Shown here: positions 60,858 to 64,000 of the stretch, piece after piece | Numbering within the stretch: the first letter of the stretch is position 1 | How the letters are laid out: every line of letters begins with the position of its first letter | Source of the DNA: Georgenia faecalis | GTDB taxonomy: Bacteria; Actinomycetota; Actinomycetes; Actinomycetales; Actinomycetaceae | DNA: 64,000 nt | Reading direction: 5' to 3' | Assembly: GCF_003710105.1 (NCBI RefSeq) | Contig: NZ_CP033325.1 | Span: forward strand, 620,001-684,000 | Notes under the pieces: model-generated | Databases searched by the model: none | Seen by the model: only the letters and a program-made list of their open reading frames with translations | What the model was told of the DNA's origin: nothing | Position numbers and translations under genes: made by a program

Positions 60858-60890
60858 GGCACGTGGCCGGGTAGCCCCCGGCCACGTGCC
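60858..60890 (+). terminator. 14-bp perfect hairpin 6 bp after the binding-protein stop
   Basis: 60858-60871 pairs with 60877-60890 around TAGCC. It probably lets most transcripts end after the abundant binding protein. Confidence 0.75.
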
Positions 60891-60920
60891 TCCCACCTCC
60901 GCGGCGGATTCGCACGCGTT

Positions 60921-60966
60921 CGAGCCGGTGGGGCAGGAGGAAGACCCCTCCCGCCCCACCGGCTCG
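60921..60966 (+). terminator. Second tandem hairpin before the permease genes
   Basis: A 14-bp perfect outer stem (60921-60934 with 60953-60966) contains smaller inner pairing. Together with the first hairpin it separates the binding protein from dppB-like expression. Confidence 0.7.
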
Positions 60967-61012
60967 CGTGTCCCGTGCGATGCCGTTCGTGCGCACGCCG
61001 CGACCTGGCGCT

Positions 61013-61018
61013 TAGGAT
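61013..61018 (+). promoter_or_regulatory. Possible -10 (TAGGAT) for the permease genes
   Basis: TAGGAT fits TANNNT, about 80 bp before the dppB-like start; no -35 is evident. Confidence 0.4.
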
Positions 61019-61096
61019 CCCTTGTGCGGATCGGCCAGTGCCGGCCCTCGATGACGCCGACCGGCGGGCGCAGACCCAGTCCTGAAGGGCAAGTAC

Positions 61097-62620
61097 GTGA
61101 TCAAGTTCATCCTCCGCAGGCTGGGGATCTCGTTCCTCATCCTGCTCGGTGGTTCGCTGCTCATGTTCGTCCTCACGATCAACTCGGGCGACCCGCTCGC
61201 GGACCTTCGTGAGTCGAACGACCCCAACCGCGACAACCTCATCGCCCAGCGCATCGACACGATGCGCCTGGAGGACCCGTGGTACGAGCGGTACGGCAGC
61301 TGGCTCGCGGGGGTCGGCAGGTGCGTCGTCGGCTCCTGCGACCTCGGCGTGAACCGGGCCGGCATCGACGTCTCGAGCCTGCTCGCGAGTGCGGCCAGCT
61401 CGACGTTGCGCCTGGTCCTCCTCTCCACCGTCCTCGCCATCATCATCGGCGTGGCGATGGGGATCCTCACGGCGATCCGCCAGTACTCGGGCTTCGACTA
61501 CATCGCCACGCTGCTTGCCTTCATGTTCTTCTCGCTGCCGGTCTTCTGGGCCGCGGTGCTCCTCAAGGAGTACGGCGCCATCCGGTTCAACGACTGGATC
61601 GCCGACCCCGACATGTCGGTGGTGACGATCCTCCTCATCGCGGCGGTCCTCGGGCTCATCGTCCAGGGCATGCTCGGCGGTGACGCCCGCCGGCGGCTGG
61701 TCACCGGCGGTGGCACCTTCGCCTTCGTCTTCGCGGCGATGCTCTACTTCGACGCCGTCAACTGGTACCGCCAGCCCGCCCTGGGGATCGTCGTCGTCGT
61801 CCTCGCCGCGCTCGGTGCGGCACTGCTCCTCGTCTCCCTCACCACGGGCCTGGGCAACCGGCGCGTCCTGTACGCCTCGCTCACCACCGTGGCCGCGACC
61901 ACCGTCGCCGCCCTGGTCCTCGACGGGCCGCTCAGCGAGGGCTCGTGGGCGGTCGTCTTCGGCCTGCTCGCCGTGGCGATCGTCATCGCCGTCGTCAGCG
62001 GCTGGTTCTGGGGCGGGTTCTCCCGCCGCGTCGCCATCTGGACCTCGGTGGGCACTGCGACGATCATGACCGGCCTCGTCGTCGCCGACCAGGTCCTCAC
62101 GGCTTGGGGCGGCTACCTCGGCGTCGTGCGCAACGGCCGGCCGATCTCCACCATCGGGTCCGAGACCCCGAACTTCAACGGGACGTTCTGGCAGGAGTTC
62201 CTCGACAAGGGGACCCAGCTCATCCTCCCGACCATCCTGCTCACCCTCATCTCGGTGGCGAGCTACACCCGCTACACCCGGGCGTCGATGCTCGAGGTGC
62301 TCGAGCAGGACTACGTCCGCACCGCCCGCTCCAAGGGCCTCTCGGAGCGCACGGTCATCACCAAGCACGCCTTCCGCAACGCGCTCATCCCCATCACGAC
62401 GATCGTCGCGTTCGACTTCGCCGGCCTCATCGGCGGCGCGGTCCTCACCGAGACGGTCTTCGGCTGGAAGGGCATGGGCGAGCTGTTCCGGACCGGCCTC
62501 ACCACGGTGGACCCGGCCCCGGTCATGGCGTTCTACCTCGTGACCGGCACCGCCGCCGTCGTCATGAACATGCTGGCGGACATCGCCTACGCGTTCCTCG
62601 ACCCGCGGATCCGGCGATGA
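61097..62620 (+). CDS. Peptide-type ABC permease, DppB-like, with a large membrane insertion
   Basis: A 507-residue permease; DppB homologues have about 310-340. The N-terminus (IKFILRRLGISFLILLGGSLLMFVL) and the family segments at residues 97-155 and from about 376 (LPTILLTLISVASYTRYTR, EVLEQDYVRTARSKGL, TETVFGWKGMGELF) are normal. Between them about 170 extra residues carry roughly six further hydrophobic segments. The EAA-type loop is DYVRTARSKGLSERTV. The GTG start follows GAAGGGC. The DppC-like gene follows after 51 bp. Confidence 0.9.
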   Translation: MIKFILRRLGISFLILLGGSLLMFVLTINSGDPLADLRESNDPNRDNLIAQRIDTMRLEDPWYERYGSWLAGVGRCVVGSCDLGVNRAGIDVSSLLASAASSTLRLVLLSTVLAIIIGVAMGILTAIRQYSGFDYIATLLAFMFFSLPVFWAAVLLKEYGAIRFNDWIADPDMSVVTILLIAAVLGLIVQGMLGGDARRRLVTGGGTFAFVFAAMLYFDAVNWYRQPALGIVVVVLAALGAALLLVSLTTGLGNRRVLYASLTTVAATTVAALVLDGPLSEGSWAVVFGLLAVAIVIAVVSGWFWGGFSRRVAIWTSVGTATIMTGLVVADQVLTAWGGYLGVVRNGRPISTIGSETPNFNGTFWQEFLDKGTQLILPTILLTLISVASYTRYTRASMLEVLEQDYVRTARSKGLSERTVITKHAFRNALIPITTIVAFDFAGLIGGAVLTETVFGWKGMGELFRTGLTTVDPAPVMAFYLVTGTAAVVMNMLADIAYAFLDPRIRR

Positions 62621-62671
62621 GCCCGGTGAGATCGACGACGCAGGCACGGCCGGCCGTAACGGAGGACAGCG

Positions 62672-63697
62672 ATGAGTGACGAGAACCAGCGACCCGAGCA
62701 GATCGTCCCGATCCCCACGATCCAGGGCGGGGACCCGGGCGCCGTCCAGAACATCGACCCGCTCGCGATCGAGGAGGACCTCGAGGGCAAGACGGACAAG
62801 TCCTACTCCCAGGGCCAGCTCGTCCTGCGGCGCTTCCTTCGCCACAAGGCCGCCATGGTCTCCCTGGCCGTCCTCGTCTTCGTCACGCTGCTCGCCTACA
62901 CCTCCATCGGGTTCGGCCCCTTCCCCGGGTGGTGGAAGCACGGCTACACCCTCGCGGGATCCGTCGTCGACGGCGGGAAGCCCACCCTGTCGCTCTGGCC
63001 GTTCCGGATCGGGGAGCACCCCTTCGGCCAGGACAACTCCGGCAAGGACTTCTTCGCCCTCGTCATGCGCGGCACCCAGCGATCGCTCATCATCGCCTTC
63101 GTCGTCGGCATCGTCTCGACGATCGTCGGCACGGTGATCGGCGCGCTCGCCGGCTACTTCCGCGGCTGGGTCGAGGCCGTGCTCATGCGGATCACCGACC
63201 TGTTCATCGTCATCCCGCTCCTCGTCCTCGCGGCCGTCCTCGGTCAGATGACCGGCGGCAACAACATCTGGCTCCTCGCCGCGGTCCTCGGGATCGTCAC
63301 GTGGACCGGCCTCGCGCGCCTGGTCCGGGGCGAGGTGCTCTCCCTGCGGGAGCGCGAGTTCGTCGCCGCCGCCCGGGCCGTGGGGACGTCCCCCGCCCGC
63401 ATCGTCGTCAAGCACATCCTGCCCAACACCCTCGGCACGATCATCGTCTCGGCCACGCTGTCCATCGCCTCCGCGATCCTCCTCGAGACCTCGCTGAGCT
63501 TCCTCGGGTTCGGCGTCAACCCGCCGGACACGTCGCTGGGCGTCCTCATCTCCACCTACCAGAACTCCTTCACGTCCCGTCCGTGGCTGTTCTGGTGGCC
63601 GGGCATCTTCATCCTGGCCATCGCGCTCAGCGTGAACTTCATCGGTGACGGGCTGCGCGACGCGTTCGACCCGCGGCAGAACAGGAAGAAGGACTGA
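62672..63697 (+). CDS. Peptide-type ABC permease, DppC-like
   Basis: A 341-residue permease. A hydrophilic N-terminal 50 residues precedes the first helix (AAMVSLAVLVFVTLLAYTSIGFG). Family segments: HPFGQDNSGKDFFALVMRGTQRSL (region 114-137), REFVAAARAVGTSPARIVVKHILPN (EAA loop) and LETSLSFLGFGVNPPDTSLG. It pairs with the DppB-like permease. Its stop overlaps the ATPase start (TGATG). Confidence 0.94.
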   Translation: MSDENQRPEQIVPIPTIQGGDPGAVQNIDPLAIEEDLEGKTDKSYSQGQLVLRRFLRHKAAMVSLAVLVFVTLLAYTSIGFGPFPGWWKHGYTLAGSVVDGGKPTLSLWPFRIGEHPFGQDNSGKDFFALVMRGTQRSLIIAFVVGIVSTIVGTVIGALAGYFRGWVEAVLMRITDLFIVIPLLVLAAVLGQMTGGNNIWLLAAVLGIVTWTGLARLVRGEVLSLREREFVAAARAVGTSPARIVVKHILPNTLGTIIVSATLSIASAILLETSLSFLGFGVNPPDTSLGVLISTYQNSFTSRPWLFWWPGIFILAIALSVNFIGDGLRDAFDPRQNRKKD

Positions 63698-64000
63698 TGA
63701 GCACCGCCATCAACGCCCCGCGTCCCGGCGACGCACGGCCCGCCGACGACGACCGCGTCCTGTCGTTCACCGACCTCGACGTCCGCTTCGCCACCGAGTT
63801 CGGCTCGGTCCACGCCGTCAAGGGCATCTCACTCGCCGTCCGTCCAGGGGAGGTGCTCGCCCTCGTCGGCGAGTCCGGCTCCGGCAAGTCGGTGACCTCG
63901 ATGACCGCCCTCGGACTGCTCCCGAAGAACGCCCGCGTCAACGGCACCATCACCGTCGGCGACAAGTCGGTGGGCAAGCTCGACACCCGGGGCCTGCGCC
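63697..64000 (+). CDS. Peptide-type ABC ATP-binding protein, DppD-like (partial, 3' end outside window)
   Basis: The first 101 residues of an oligopeptide/dipeptide ABC ATPase: LSFTDLDVRFATEFGSVHAVKGISL then Walker A GESGSGKSVTSMTALGLL. The ATG shares one base with the permease stop, so it belongs to the importer operon. The signature and Walker B lie beyond the window. Confidence 0.93.
   Translation, partial: MSTAINAPRPGDARPADDDRVLSFTDLDVRFATEFGSVHAVKGISLAVRPGEVLALVGESGSGKSVTSMTALGLLPKNARVNGTITVGDKSVGKLDTRGLR

Overview
The window is very GC-rich, almost fully coding chromosomal DNA of an actinobacterium, most likely Micrococcales (Cellulomonas/Georgenia-like). The evidence is a mycothiol S-conjugate amidase (Mca), actinobacterial family genes (DUF501, DUF3090, the SCO1664 and MSMEG_4193 families, DUF4307), an F420-type oxidoreductase, an LPXTG-anchored enzyme, and many apparently leaderless starts with TANNNT about 6 nt before ATG/GTG. 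The genus is an inference; no rRNA gene is present.

Layout. 1-6.6 kb: the glmU tail, prs, a divergent MarR/old-yellow-enzyme pair, rplY, pth and an ABC exporter. 6.7-7.1 kb: a striking intergenic repeat array. 7.3-16.6 kb: a housekeeping run of mfd, a SurA-like lipoprotein, mazG, eno, an FtsB-like gene, DUF501 and ppx/gppA. 16.6-25.4 kb: nhaA (minus), a family-5 uracil-DNA glycosylase, an odd class-I tRNA with a UAA anticodon, NDH-2, a two-gene ABC exporter, a Bax-inhibitor-1 protein, a second intergenic repeat family, an F420-type oxidoreductase and FKBP. 25.4-36.5 kb: SNF2 helicase, msrA, AI-2E-type protein, ilvA, greA, DUF4307, mca, DUF305 lipoprotein, trhA and uppS. 36.7-46.8 kb: PhoH, PfkB kinase, xseB-xseA-GNAT, ispH, AlkZ-like glycosylase with rmuC, cupin and ychF.

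46.8-58.6 kb is the accessory-looking part. The 3' end of ychF recurs as two downstream remnants (52.8 and 53.5 kb), which divides the DNA into blocks: SCO1664/DUF3090/phosphomutase/frameshifted tdk/cell-wall amidase, then a VOC protein, then an SRPBCC/DUF2867/TetR cluster with palindromic operators. 59-64 kb holds a peptide-type ABC importer operon (lipoprotein, an oversized DppB-like permease, a DppC-like permease and the start of an ATPase gene that runs off the window).

The strongest leads are the repeated ychF 3' ends, the class-I tRNA(UAA), the F-F-F-R-R repeat array at 6.7 kb, the DUF2867/SRPBCC regulon with its palindromes, and a DnaA-box-like cluster downstream of mfd. No prophage, CRISPR array, insertion sequence or integrase was recognised.
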